From assembly GCF_003992005.1 (NCBI RefSeq), contig NZ_RQVL01000007.1:1-64000 (forward strand): 64,000 nt of DNA, read 5' to 3'. This stretch comes from Veillonella sp. VA139 (GTDB lineage: Bacteria > Bacillota > Negativicutes > Veillonellales > Veillonellaceae). The notes under the pieces were generated by a model. It was not told the DNA's origin and did not search any database. It was given only the letters and a program-made list of their open reading frames with translations. The position numbers were made by a program, and so were the translations under genes. This document shows positions 28,468-36,449 of the stretch, piece by piece. How positions within the stretch are numbered: position 1 is the first letter of the stretch; each line of letters opens with the position of its first letter.

Positions 28468-28557
28468 TTAGATATTTAATAAATCTGTATGGAGACCTCT
28501 TTTTTTCATAAGTTTATAACTTTTCTTGTATGCAGTAGTAAACTCAATTGTAAACAT
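28468..28557 (-). pseudogene. Truncated YafQ/RelE-type toxin (29 codons)
   Basis: It starts one base after the dinJ stop codon. The peptide begins MFTIEFTTAYKKSYKLMKKR and ends LHTDLLNI at a TAA (28468-28470). This matches the N-terminal helices of YafQ-type mRNA interferases ('Y-x-x-x-F-K-K-D-x-K-L-x-x-K-R-G'), which are normally about 90 residues. All catalytic residues of the C-terminal half are absent. Confidence 0.65.
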
Positions 28558-28558
28558 A

Positions 28559-28831
28559 TTATGCCTCTAATGCTTCTTTTAGATCTTCCATGGTAGTATA
28601 ACCAACTATGTTAGGGTTTTTAGATATATGTCGAGCTTCATTCATAGCTGCTAATACTTTATCTGAATAGTTCGGTACTTCTATTGAAAATGGAATACCA
28701 CCTCGTAGAATACATTGGTTTAAAAACATATTTACAGCACTAGACATATCTAAACCAAGTAAACCAAAAAGTTCAGTAGCTTCTTTTTTTACATGTTCGT
28801 CGATACGTATTTGTGTAGGAATTGTCGCCAT
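28559..28831 (-). CDS. dinJ: DinJ/RelB-family antitoxin
   Basis: A 90-residue antitoxin with the N-terminal ribbon-helix-helix (IPTQIRIDEHVKKEATELF, then LGLDMSSAVNMFLNQC), which normally binds the operator, and a C-terminal part that would wrap the toxin. TACCTCC read on this strand as GGAGGTA lies upstream of the ATG. In intact systems dinJ is followed by yafQ; here only a 29-codon toxin stub follows. The antitoxin is therefore an orphan, possibly kept for cross-neutralising a related toxin or for regulation. Confidence 0.88.
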   Translation of the reverse strand: MATIPTQIRIDEHVKKEATELFGLLGLDMSSAVNMFLNQCILRGGIPFSIEVPNYSDKVLAAMNEARHISKNPNIVGYTTMEDLKEALEA

Positions 28832-28910
28832 AGTCTTACCTCCTTTTCTTATTCTACTACATTCAGTTTACAATGTAAATTAAATATAGTTATAAAGTAA
28901 TAGGGGTATA

Positions 28911-30092
28911 TTAACTTTTGCTCAATTTGCTGATAATATACGCTGTTGCAATGGTTGCCAATGCTGTACCTACGATGGTAGACAAGCTAGCTCCTAAGAA
29001 TGGGTTACTATCTAGGAAACGATGGTACATAACGGTACCGGATGCCCAACAAATGATGTAGAGAGTTGGACCATGGTCAAGGCGCGGACATTTGCGCAAT
29101 AAGAAATAATGGGTTAATAAAATAGCAATCATTGGAGCAAAGACAGATCCAATCATATATAAGAAAGGAATAATATTGTCCATCGGATAGATAGATGCGC
29201 CAATGGTACCGATGATGGTAACGATGATACCGATTGTTCGACCAGAATATTTAGTTTGCAAACTTTCAGAGGAAATACCAGCAGATAGGGCATCCATGAA
29301 AGTAGTTGTGACAGTAGAGAATACGATGATAATTAACCCACTAAATCCTAAACCAGCATGAAGAAGAACCTTTGCAATGTTGGTTTCATTTGTATAGAGA
29401 GCAGCCGCAAGGCCTAACACATACATGACAGAACTTGTGATACCATATACAATGGCGCTAGCCGCAGTACCTGCTACAGGGTTCTTGGACAAGCGAGTGT
29501 AATCGCTGATTAATGGCAACCAAGACAATGGCATAGCAATGGATAATTCTAAGGCTGCTGTGAAAGTCATTTCATCAGTGATGATTCCTTGACTGTGAAT
29601 GGAACTTTCTTGTAACAAGCTAATCAACAAATAGATGCATAGGATACCTAAGCCGTAGCCCATGATACTGTTGATGTAGCCCATGTTACGGATGCCAATG
29701 AACAGCCATACAATGATTAAAGCTCCTATAATGAAAGTCCAAGCAGTGAACGGCAGATTCCATAATTCTACAGCACCAAGAGCACCGTCATAGATCATAA
29801 TGCCAGTCCAACCGATGAGTTGAAGAACATTTAAAATGGAAAATAATTTCATGCCTCCATTGCCGAAGACGGTGGATACAGTTTGCATGGAACTCATGTG
29901 TTCACGAGCACCGATGAGTCCTGCCCCAAACAATAATAGACATCCGATGATGTGACCGATGATGATGGCTAATAGTCCGTCGGAAAATCCTAGAGGCGCA
30001 AAATAGGTGCCCGTCATAATCTCTGCAATAGAAAGAGCGGCGCCGAACCAAATGAGGGACAACCGCGATGATGAAAGTTTTGAATCAGTCAT
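28911..30092 (-). CDS. cytX: Hydroxymethylpyrimidine permease CytX (NCS1 family)
   Basis: A 393-residue polytopic inner-membrane protein of the NCS1 family. The N-terminal block LSLIWFGAALSIAEIMTGTYFAP is typical of CytX, the predicted importer of the thiamin pyrimidine precursor HMP. About 12 hydrophobic segments are visible. The start at 30092 has AGGAG six bases upstream; an ATG ten codons earlier (30122) overlaps the riboswitch terminator and is unlikely. Assignment to thiamin metabolism is strongly supported by the TPP riboswitch and terminator directly upstream and by divergent thiD, whose product phosphorylates HMP. Confidence 0.88.
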   Translation of the reverse strand: MTDSKLSSSRLSLIWFGAALSIAEIMTGTYFAPLGFSDGLLAIIIGHIIGCLLLFGAGLIGAREHMSSMQTVSTVFGNGGMKLFSILNVLQLIGWTGIMIYDGALGAVELWNLPFTAWTFIIGALIIVWLFIGIRNMGYINSIMGYGLGILCIYLLISLLQESSIHSQGIITDEMTFTAALELSIAMPLSWLPLISDYTRLSKNPVAGTAASAIVYGITSSVMYVLGLAAALYTNETNIAKVLLHAGLGFSGLIIIVFSTVTTTFMDALSAGISSESLQTKYSGRTIGIIVTIIGTIGASIYPMDNIIPFLYMIGSVFAPMIAILLTHYFLLRKCPRLDHGPTLYIICWASGTVMYHRFLDSNPFLGASLSTIVGTALATIATAYIISKLSKS

Positions 30093-30120
30093 GAATACTC
30101 CTATCCATGCCAGTGGGAAC

Positions 30121-30149
30121 AAAAAAGACTAATCTGAAACGATTAGCCT
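30121..30149 (-). terminator. Terminator of the cytX TPP riboswitch
   Basis: On the minus strand GGCTAATC, a six-base loop, then GATTAG(T)C is followed by six T residues. It lies between the TPP aptamer and the cytX start, as an expression platform should. Confidence 0.85.
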
Positions 30150-30250
30150 GTAGATGATAGATATTCTTAAGAGACCTAGCATTGCAAGTAGGAACCATAT
30201 GGTAATATGTCCTTATGTGTTTGTATAGGTACTACAAAATATACTAATAT

Positions 30251-30338
30251 ATCCCTACGTTGGCATTATCCAAATCAGGTTATGGGTTAGTAACACGTAG
30301 CTACTTCTCAGCCCACTTCAGTGAGCACCCCTTATAGA
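30251..30338 (-). promoter_or_regulatory. TPP riboswitch controlling cytX
   Basis: The minus strand carries the THI-box core: GGGGTGC, then GGCTGAGA, then ACCTGATTTGGATAATGCCA and CGTAGGGA. It has the order and spacing of a TPP aptamer. A terminator follows 100 nt downstream, so thiamin pyrophosphate should switch transcription off. Confidence 0.95.
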
Positions 30339-30422
30339 TGTATTATACGAATTGAATGATACTACGTCAATAGGAATTTATATTGCATTGGTTCCTATTT
30401 CATGTTATAACTAAATTAATAT

Positions 30423-30508
30423 AAGAACCACTAGGGGTGCTTATGCTGAGATTGATGAGTATCAAAACCCTAGACCTGAACCAGATAATACTGGCGTAGG
30501 AAAGTGGA
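30423..30508 (+). promoter_or_regulatory. TPP riboswitch controlling thiD
   Basis: The plus strand shows AGGGGTGC (30433-30440), GCTGAGA (30445-30451), ACCTGAACCAGATAATACTG and GCGTAGGAAAGT. This is a second complete TPP aptamer, divergent from the cytX one, with about 85 bp between them for promoters. Confidence 0.95.
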
Positions 30509-30533
30509 TGGCATCGAATACTAGGAATTGTAC

Positions 30534-30563
30534 AAGAACCGTCCAAAGGATTGGTTCTTTTTT
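30534..30563 (+). terminator. Terminator of the thiD TPP riboswitch
   Basis: AAGAACC (30534-30540) pairs with GGTTCTT (30553-30559), followed by a T run to 30563. It sits between the aptamer and the thiD ribosome site. Confidence 0.88.
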
Positions 30564-30585
30564 GTTACTAGTAAAGGAGATATCT

Positions 30586-31392
30586 ATGAAATTACATAGA
30601 GCGTTAACGATTGCAGGAACAGATCCAACAGGTGGTGCAGGGGTGATGGCGGACTTGAAAAGTTTTCAAAGTCGTCATGTATACGGTATGGCTGTGATCA
30701 CATCTGTAGTGGCACAAAATACTCGTGGTGTAACCCACATTGCCCATATGGATGTATCTATGATTGAAGCACAGTTACAATCTGTGTATACAGATATTGT
30801 TCCAGAAGCAGTTAAAACGGGTATGTTAGCCACAGCAGAGATGATGGAACTCATAGGAACATATATAGATCCTAAGGTACCGTATGTGTTAGACCCTGTG
30901 ATGATTGCCACCAGTGGGGATCGATTGATTTCCGATGAGGCGGTGAAAGCCTTACAAAGCAAATTGATTCCAAAAGCGACTTTGATTACTCCGAACCGCA
31001 GTGAAGCTGAAGTGTTGGCAGACATGAAAATCGATACGATAGAAGCTATGCATACAGCAGGGATTCGTATTTTACAAGAATTAGGCCCTCAAGCAGTCAT
31101 CATTAAAGGTGGTCACATCGGAGATGAGGCCACAGATTACTTGTTTACAAAAGATACGATGTCCATGCGTCGCTCTTGGACGAGTCCTAAATACGATACA
31201 GTACATACACACGGCACAGGTTGTACTTTCTCAGCTGTCATTACAGCAGAACTTGCCAAAGGGAAATCCTTGGAAGATGCTATTACTATTGGTAAAGAAT
31301 ATATTCGCCTAGCAATCTTGCATAATCCAGGGTTGGGCACAGGCAATGGACCAGTGAATCATATGGCCTATGGAGATGAGTATTCTGAATAA
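30586..31392 (+). CDS. thiD: Hydroxymethylpyrimidine / phosphomethylpyrimidine kinase ThiD
   Basis: A 268-residue ribokinase-fold enzyme that phosphorylates HMP twice to HMP-PP, the pyrimidine half of thiamin. The substrate loop is ALTIAGTDPTGGAGVMADLK at the N-terminus, with LDPVMIATSGD and the C-terminal catalytic motif HTHGTGCTFSAVITAELAKG. The start follows AAAGGAGA by six bases. Control by the upstream TPP riboswitch and terminator is clear. thiE follows after 94 bp with its own possible promoter. Confidence 0.95.
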   Translation: MKLHRALTIAGTDPTGGAGVMADLKSFQSRHVYGMAVITSVVAQNTRGVTHIAHMDVSMIEAQLQSVYTDIVPEAVKTGMLATAEMMELIGTYIDPKVPYVLDPVMIATSGDRLISDEAVKALQSKLIPKATLITPNRSEAEVLADMKIDTIEAMHTAGIRILQELGPQAVIIKGGHIGDEATDYLFTKDTMSMRRSWTSPKYDTVHTHGTGCTFSAVITAELAKGKSLEDAITIGKEYIRLAILHNPGLGTGNGPVNHMAYGDEYSE

Positions 31393-31486
31393 TCTACCCA
31401 AGTCTATAGATATGATGCAAGTTATATCGAATGGTTTGAGTATCGTGGTATACTATAGGTAATATTTTATCGTTGGCATTAAAGAA

Positions 31487-32170
31487 ATGAGGATTATTTT
31501 GAAACATCATGATATAGATATAGTGCGATCTATGATGGGGTTGTACTTCATTTGTGGGACACCTAACACTAAGGATATTCACAAGACCCTTACAGAAGCT
31601 TGTAAAGGTGGGATTACGTGCTTTCAATTTCGTGAAAAAGGGGAAGCTGCTCTTGTAGGTGACGAAAAAGAACAGTTGGCACGAGAGTTGCAACACATTT
31701 GTAAGGAACATGGAGTGCCTTTCATCATCAATGATGATGTAGAATTAGCGGAACGAATTGGTGCCGATGGCGTTCATGTTGGTCAAGACGATATGGACCT
31801 TGAAGAAGTACGCAAACGATTGCCTAAAGCTCTTGTGGGTACGTCTATTAATTCTGTGGAAGAGTTACAGAATACAAAGTTGGACTATGTGGATTACATC
31901 GGCGTAGGTCCTATGTATGCGACAAGTACAAAACAAGATGCCAAAGCCGTGCGAGGTCCAGAATTAATTTTAGCCTTACGTGCTCATAATCCAACCATTC
32001 CTATGGTGGCCATTGGTGGCATCAATCGAGATAACTTTGATGATGTCTTAGCGGAACCAGTGGATGGTATTGCGGTGATCTCAGCCATCACAGAAATGGA
32101 AGATGTCGAATATGAAACTGCCATGTGGATAGAGAACATGGAGTGGTGTAAGATGTTCTTAGAGAAATGA
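31487..32170 (+). CDS. thiE: Thiamin-phosphate synthase ThiE
   Basis: A 227-residue TIM-barrel enzyme joining HMP-PP and thiazole phosphate to thiamin phosphate. Seen: CFQFREKGEAALVG, FIINDDVELAERIGADGVHVG (the INDD and GxHxGQDD motifs), GPMYATSTKQDAKAVRG and VAIGGINRDNFDDV. ATG 31487 has little ribosome-site support. A TTG at 31499 with GAGGA five bases upstream may be the real start (223 residues). A TGGTATACT extended -10 at 31446-31454 suggests a separate promoter, so thiE may not depend only on the thiD riboswitch. No thiazole kinase (thiM) gene is present here. Confidence 0.93.
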   Translation: MRIILKHHDIDIVRSMMGLYFICGTPNTKDIHKTLTEACKGGITCFQFREKGEAALVGDEKEQLARELQHICKEHGVPFIINDDVELAERIGADGVHVGQDDMDLEEVRKRLPKALVGTSINSVEELQNTKLDYVDYIGVGPMYATSTKQDAKAVRGPELILALRAHNPTIPMVAIGGINRDNFDDVLAEPVDGIAVISAITEMEDVEYETAMWIENMEWCKMFLEK

Positions 32171-32183
32171 TATACGATACACC

Positions 32184-32212
32184 TTGACACTAATCCCTTT
32201 TATTCATACAAT
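32184..32212 (+). promoter_or_regulatory. Promoter of the glyQS unit
   Basis: TTGACA (32184-32189), 17-bp spacer, TACAAT (32207-32212). The T-box leader starts just downstream. Confidence 0.8.
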
Positions 32213-32219
32213 AGTATAT

Positions 32220-32445
32220 ATACATAAGCGATGAAGCAGAGGAGTATACTCTCTTTAGCGAGTGAGGACGGTGAAAGCTCACAAATGAGTAGAAGGCGCT
32301 GTGGAGCATGGGCAGGAACGTTGTACCATACTAGGTATGGACAATTAGTAAAGGCTATTTTTTAAAAGAGGGCATTAGCCAATTAGGGTGGAACCGCGGG
32401 TATATCTCGTCCCTGTAGCGATTTTCGTTGCAGGGACTTTTTTTT
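32220..32445 (+). ncRNA. T-box leader (glycine) upstream of glyQS
   Basis: The leader contains the stem I region with GATGAAGCAGAGGAGTA and the conserved T-box sequence AGGGTGGAACCGCG at 32385-32398. A terminator, GTCCCTG (32409-32415) with CAGGGAC (32431-32437) and eight T residues, ends it at 32445. Uncharged tRNA-Gly should pair with the T-box bulge, form the antiterminator and permit glyQS transcription. The glycine specificity is taken from the genes downstream; I did not fix the specifier codon with certainty (a GGC lies in AGAAGGCGCTG). Confidence 0.93.
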
Positions 32446-32475
32446 ATTCCCTGTAAAACATAAGGAGGAATGGAA

Positions 32476-33351
32476 ATGACATTTCAAGAGATGATTTTTA
32501 CACTCCAAAACTTCTGGGGTGAACAAGGTTGTATTTTACAACAACCATATGACATTGAAAAAGGGGCAGGTACCATGAACCCTGCTACATTCTTACATGC
32601 CTTAGGACCTGAACCATGGTCTGTATGTTATGTAGAACCATCCCGCCGTCCAGCGGATGGACGTTATGGTGATAATCCGAACCGTTTATTCCAACATCAT
32701 CAATTCCAAGTTATCATCAAACCGTCTCCAGACAATATTCAAGAATTATACTTGCAAAGTTTGGCTGCTCTTGGCATTCATGCAGAAGATCACGATATCC
32801 GTTTCGTAGAGGATAACTGGGAATCTCCAACATTAGGTGCTTGGGGTCTTGGTTGGGAAGTATGGTTAGACGGTATGGAAGTAACGCAGTTTACCTATTT
32901 CCAACAAGTGGGATCTATCGACGTAAAACCTGTATCCGTTGAGATTACATACGGCTTAGAACGTTTGGCTATGTACATTCAAGGCGTAGAAAATGTATAC
33001 GATTTGCAATGGAATGAACAATATACATATGGTGATGTATGGCATGCGAACGAAGTAGAACAATCTACGTACAGTTTTGAATTAGCAGATACAGATATGT
33101 TGTTCAAATTGTTCGACATGTACGAATCTGAGGCTACACGAGTATGTCAATTAGGCTTTGTGTTGCCGGCCTACGATTATGTATTGAAATGTTCCCATAC
33201 ATTTAACTTGCTAGATGCACGTGGTGCCATTTCTATTTCTGAAAGAACAGCTTTCATCGGTCGTGTTCGTAACATGGCTCGTATTTGTGCACAAAACTAT
33301 TTGGCGAAACGAGAAGAACTTGGTTTCCCATTGTTGAAAGGAGATAAATAA
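32476..33351 (+). CDS. glyQ: Glycyl-tRNA synthetase alpha subunit
   Basis: A 291-residue catalytic-site subunit of the bacterial alpha2beta2-type glycyl-tRNA synthetase. The signature N-terminus is seen: [19 protein letters not shown], then [17 protein letters not shown] and [22 protein letters not shown] 32476 is chosen because AGGAGG lies seven bases upstream; the ATG two codons earlier is only one base from that site. It is followed one base later by glyS. Both are under T-box control. Confidence 0.97.
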   Translation: MTFQEMIFTLQNFWGEQGCILQQPYDIEKGAGTMNPATFLHALGPEPWSVCYVEPSRRPADGRYGDNPNRLFQHHQFQVIIKPSPDNIQELYLQSLAALGIHAEDHDIRFVEDNWESPTLGAWGLGWEVWLDGMEVTQFTYFQQVGSIDVKPVSVEITYGLERLAMYIQGVENVYDLQWNEQYTYGDVWHANEVEQSTYSFELADTDMLFKLFDMYESEATRVCQLGFVLPAYDYVLKCSHTFNLLDARGAISISERTAFIGRVRNMARICAQNYLAKREELGFPLLKGDK

Positions 33352-33352
33352 G

Positions 33353-35386
33353 ATGGCTAAGGATTTACTCTTTGAAATTGGGGCAGAAGAAATTCCTGCA
33401 GGATTTTTGCCAAATATTATCAAACAATTAGGTGAATTAGCAACAGCAGCTTTGGCGGAACGTCACATTCCACATGGGGCTGTGAAAGTGTATGCCACAC
33501 CTCGCCGCGTTGCATTACTTATCAATGACGTAGCAGAACGTGGCGAAGATGTTCACGAAACGCATAAAGGCCCATCTGTATCTATTGCCTATGATGCTGA
33601 TGGAAATGCTACAAAAGCAGCTATCGGTTTTGCTCGTGGCAAAGGATTAGATGTATCTGAACTGAAAGTAGTAGATGGTTACATCTTTGCGGACACAACG
33701 ACAGCTGGTTTAGATACAAAAGAAGTCTTATCTGACGTATTACCATCCTTGATTACAGGTTTAAGTTTCCCTAAATCCATGCATTGGGGCGATTTAGAAG
33801 AACGTTTCGTTCGTCCAGTACGCTGGTTGGTGGCATTATTTGGTCAAGACGTAGTACCAGTGACATTTGCTAATGTAACAAGTACAAATGTAAGCCGTGG
33901 ACATCGTTTCTTAGGTGAATCTGAGTTGACTATCGGAGAACCAAAAGACTATGTAGATACATTGAATAAAAACTTCATTATGATTGACCAAGATGTACGC
34001 CGTGAAACAATCCGTAAACAATTAACAGAACTAGCAGCCACAAAAGGGGCTACTGTGGTATGGGATGAAGATTTATTAGACGAAGTTACGTTCTTAGTAG
34101 AATATCCAACGGCTCTTTGCGGTACCTTTGATGAAAGCTACTTAGCGTTGCCATCTGATTGCATCATTACGCCAATGAAAGACCATCAACGCTATTTCCC
34201 AATGGTGGACGGCAAAGGTAAATTACTTCCTATGTTCTTGACAGTTCGCAATGGGGATAGTAAATCCTTGGAAGTGGTGGCAGCGGGTAATGAACGTGTA
34301 CTTCGTGCTCGTTTAGACGATGCAAAGTTCTTCTTTAACGAAGACCGTAAAACGCCATTAGCAGGCCGTTATGAAGCATTGACAAAAATTGTCTTCCAAG
34401 AAGGTTTGGGCAATTTAAAAGATAAAACAGAACGTCTATTAACATTGGGTGCTGCATTAGCAAAAGAAGTAGGTTTTGCAGATACAGCTACCTTAGAACG
34501 TGCTACACATCTTGCGAAAACAGATTTAACGACAGGTATGGTGAGCGAATTTACTGAATTGCAAGGTATTATGGGTAAAGAATATGCCTTACTAGACGGT
34601 GAAACACCAGCTGTAGGGGAAGCAATTTTTGAACAATATTTGCCTCGTTTTGCAGGGGATATCTTGCCAAGTACCGATGCAGGTCGTATTTTGAGTATCG
34701 TTGATAAAGTAGATACCATTGTAGCTACTTTCAGCCGTGGTTTAATTCCAACAGGCTCCCAAGATCCATATGCATTGCGCCGTCAAACGATCGGTATCAT
34801 CAACATCTTGATGGATAGCAAATGGTCTTTATCCATGCGTCCAATCTGGGTAAAAGCAATGGAATTATTAGGTGTGGCCAGTGAAAAACAAGAAGAATTA
34901 CTAAGTCAATTAGAAAACTTCTTCATCCTTCGTTTGAAAAATATCTTGTTAGAACAAGGTATGCCATACCAAGTGGTAGATATCGTATTGAGCCAAGAGA
35001 CTGTCACAGTTACCTTAGCAGAAGGTTTAGGACAAGCCTTAACAGCTAATCGTCTTGATGAAAACGAGCCATTAATGCAGGCTTACACACGTATTTTTAA
35101 CATGGTAAAAGACGTGACTTTCACAGGCGTTAACGAATCCTTGTTAAAAGAAGATTCTGAAAAAGCCTTGTACAAAGCGGCATTACCGGTATATACAACG
35201 AATCGCAATGCCTTAGAAGCTGGGGACTATGTGAAAGCTGTAAGTTTAGCAGAATCCTTGGTGCCATACATTGAAACATTCTTTGAAAATGTTATGGTTA
35301 TGGATAAAGACGAAGCTGTGAAACAAAATCGTCTTCAATTATTGCGTATGACTTACGAAGTAAGTAACTTAGGCAAATTGAAGTAG
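33353..35386 (+). CDS. glyS: Glycyl-tRNA synthetase beta subunit
   Basis: A 677-residue partner of GlyQ carrying tRNA-recognition domains. Seen: LLFEIGAEEIPAGFLPN at the start, GPSVSIAYDADGNATKAAIGFARG, the FPKSMHWGD block and the C-terminal DALR-like anticodon-binding region. Length is normal for the family (about 680-690). The ribosome site AAAGGAGA lies in the end of glyQ, so the two are coupled. Confidence 0.97.
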   Translation: MAKDLLFEIGAEEIPAGFLPNIIKQLGELATAALAERHIPHGAVKVYATPRRVALLINDVAERGEDVHETHKGPSVSIAYDADGNATKAAIGFARGKGLDVSELKVVDGYIFADTTTAGLDTKEVLSDVLPSLITGLSFPKSMHWGDLEERFVRPVRWLVALFGQDVVPVTFANVTSTNVSRGHRFLGESELTIGEPKDYVDTLNKNFIMIDQDVRRETIRKQLTELAATKGATVVWDEDLLDEVTFLVEYPTALCGTFDESYLALPSDCIITPMKDHQRYFPMVDGKGKLLPMFLTVRNGDSKSLEVVAAGNERVLRARLDDAKFFFNEDRKTPLAGRYEALTKIVFQEGLGNLKDKTERLLTLGAALAKEVGFADTATLERATHLAKTDLTTGMVSEFTELQGIMGKEYALLDGETPAVGEAIFEQYLPRFAGDILPSTDAGRILSIVDKVDTIVATFSRGLIPTGSQDPYALRRQTIGIINILMDSKWSLSMRPIWVKAMELLGVASEKQEELLSQLENFFILRLKNILLEQGMPYQVVDIVLSQETVTVTLAEGLGQALTANRLDENEPLMQAYTRIFNMVKDVTFTGVNESLLKEDSEKALYKAALPVYTTNRNALEAGDYVKAVSLAESLVPYIETFFENVMVMDKDEAVKQNRLQLLRMTYEVSNLGKLK

Positions 35387-35392
35387 GTTCTT

Positions 35393-36286
35393 ATGATTGT
35401 TACAGTATTAACATTTTTTGCCAATCTGTTCATCATTGGTAGCATTGTGTATATGTATCAAGTCATCTTTGGACCTATTAATCATCCTTTTTTAATGAAA
35501 GCGATGGACCTCTTTCATGTGCGTATCAATTTGGAAAATATTAGCTATGCCGTAGCAGGTACCTCTGTGTTACTTGTGGCGGCACTAGCGCAAATTCCTT
35601 GGTTTCATCGTATTACCATGTGGCTCTATGGGGGACGTCGTCCCCTTGGGCAAGAGGTAGAGATTCTGCAGATGATTCAGAAGGATATACAAAACCATAC
35701 TGGCATCGATATGTCGCAATTCGACTGGTTTATCAAAAAAGATGATTCCATCAATGCTTTTGCAATGGGGCATAATCGAATTTGTATTAATACGGGGGCT
35801 ATCATACAGTTGCCATATGATGAATTATTGGGCATAGTGGCTCATGAAATGGGACATATTCATCATAAAGATGGGGCCTATGGATTTTCTTGTTTCTATA
35901 TGAACTATTTGGGACAAATGTGCATTCGTGTGTACGAACTATTTGCACGTGTCATATTATGGATTCAATATTTGCGACTGCCAATAATTACATTCATTGT
36001 ACAAATCTTCTACCTTTGCGTGGTATTGCAGATACTTTTCATGCAGTGGGTTATTAAAGCGCCTTTGATCATTATTGACTTATTCACAGGTAGAAGAGCA
36101 GAATACCGTGCTGATAAATATGCTTATGAAATCGGCTTAGGTGCTGAACTCCATGATTCATTGATTACATTACGTAATTATACAGTTGAAACTGGTGAAG
36201 GTGGACTCATGAGTAAACTCTATAGTACACACCCAGCCACAGAAAAACGTATTGAACGATTGCGACAATATGTGGAGGGGACGTAA
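35393..36286 (+). CDS. M48-family membrane metalloprotease (HtpX-like)
   Basis: A 297-residue membrane zinc protease. The HExxH motif is VAHEMGHIHHKDG near residue 149, and the third ligand region is the GRRAEYRADKYA block about 90 residues later. Hydrophobic segments lie at 1-25, 50-70 and 185-230 (split around the active site, as in HtpX). The ending STHPATEKRIERL is the standard M48 C-terminal motif. It begins six bases after glyS and probably shares its transcript. M48 proteases degrade misfolded membrane proteins; the exact substrate is unknown. A mostly foreign-looking gene island begins after it. Confidence 0.87.
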   Translation: MIVTVLTFFANLFIIGSIVYMYQVIFGPINHPFLMKAMDLFHVRINLENISYAVAGTSVLLVAALAQIPWFHRITMWLYGGRRPLGQEVEILQMIQKDIQNHTGIDMSQFDWFIKKDDSINAFAMGHNRICINTGAIIQLPYDELLGIVAHEMGHIHHKDGAYGFSCFYMNYLGQMCIRVYELFARVILWIQYLRLPIITFIVQIFYLCVVLQILFMQWVIKAPLIIIDLFTGRRAEYRADKYAYEIGLGAELHDSLITLRNYTVETGEGGLMSKLYSTHPATEKRIERLRQYVEGT

Positions 36287-36449
36287 TCTCTCATGTATTG
36301 GTTAAAAGATTAAAAGAAAGGAAAATAACAGTGAAAATTGACCTAAAGGCAGATATTGATATTGATTGCTAAATATATGGATGATAAAATAATTGTAGAT
36401 AACTCGGAGGAATGAAAGCTAGAATGGTATGTGTAAAGGAGTCCCACTT

